Source: Streptococcaceae bacterium (lineage in GTDB: Bacteria; Bacillota; Bacilli; Lactobacillales; Streptococcaceae). From it: a DNA stretch of 6,282 nt. Position numbers and translations under genes: made by a program. The notes beneath the pieces were generated by a model that saw only the letters and a list, made by a program, of their open reading frames with translations, searched no databases and had not been told where the DNA came from. Of this stretch, positions 6,178 to 6,282 are shown piece by piece. The stretch spans positions 1-6,282 of the forward strand of contig JAITWV010000038.1 of NCBI GenBank assembly GCA_031285105.1, written 5' to 3'. Position 1 is the first letter of the stretch. Every line of letters starts with the position of its first letter.

Positions 6178-6187
6178 AGAAGGTTTT

Positions 6188-6282
6188 ATGACTAAAAGAA
6201 AGAAAGTATTAGGTTTATTAGCTCTAGCAACAGTAACAACATTAACACTTGCTGCATGTGGTGGCGGTGGAAGCAATTCATC
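6188..6282 (+). CDS. oppA: Oligopeptide-binding lipoprotein OppA, N-terminus only (3' end outside window)
   Basis: Only the first 31 codons are present. They encode a lipoprotein signal peptide: a basic start (MTKRKK), a hydrophobic core (residues 7-21) and a lipobox LAAC with Cys24 as the lipidated residue, followed by a flexible GGGGSNS linker. This is the usual anchor of a substrate-binding protein in Gram-positives. GGAG (6176-6179) lies 8 nt before the ATG. Its place after oppC, completing the D-F-B-C-A order, makes the peptide-binding subunit the best call. Nothing of the ligand-binding domain is visible, so the product name rests on context, while the lipoprotein call rests on sequence. 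It would capture peptides outside the cell and deliver them to OppB-OppC. Confidence 0.85.
   Translation, partial: MTKRKKVLGLLALATVTTLTLAACGGGGSNS

Overview
The window is low-GC, AT-rich Firmicutes DNA with strong GGAGG ribosome-binding sites. Every gene I can support is on the + strand. The order is recG (3' end) – plsX – acyl carrier protein – oppD – oppF – oppB – oppC – oppA (5' end). From memory, this order fits Lactobacillales, and Enterococcaceae best (Enterococcus, Vagococcus and relatives). In the Bacillus order, fapR sits between recG and plsX, and fabD-fabG sit between plsX and the acp gene. All three are missing here. The genus cannot be fixed from the sequence alone.

Bases 1-1923 form a housekeeping block. 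It starts with the C-terminal 189 residues of the RecG helicase. A short gap follows, then plsX (acyl-ACP:phosphate acyltransferase, first step of phospholipid synthesis) and, one base later, a 78-residue acyl carrier protein. The block ends in a clean rho-independent terminator with an 11-bp perfect stem and a T run.

Bases 1924-2202 are non-coding and regulatory. They hold a 13/15 match to the CodY box, a promoter (TTGTTT-17-TATAAT), weak dyads in the predicted leader, and a very strong ribosome-binding site for oppD.

Bases 2203-6282 are an oligopeptide ABC importer operon in the order D-F-B-C-A, as in the classical lactococcal opp operon. OppD and OppF are the two ATPases, OppB and OppC the two membrane subunits, and OppA the lipid-anchored peptide-binding protein, of which only the signal peptide and first mature residues are present. 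D/F overlap by 4 nt, F/B by 1 nt, and B/C are 14 nt apart. The 124-nt C/A gap holds a large imperfect stem-loop with two competing outer pairings and a duplicated segment before the oppA ribosome-binding site, a likely place for setting oppA expression apart from the permease genes. I infer that the operon brings in peptides as amino-acid source, and possibly peptide signals, under nutritional (CodY-type) control.

No mobile element, CRISPR array, tRNA or rRNA is seen. The gene content is conventional, so the points worth following are mostly regulatory and subfamily details.
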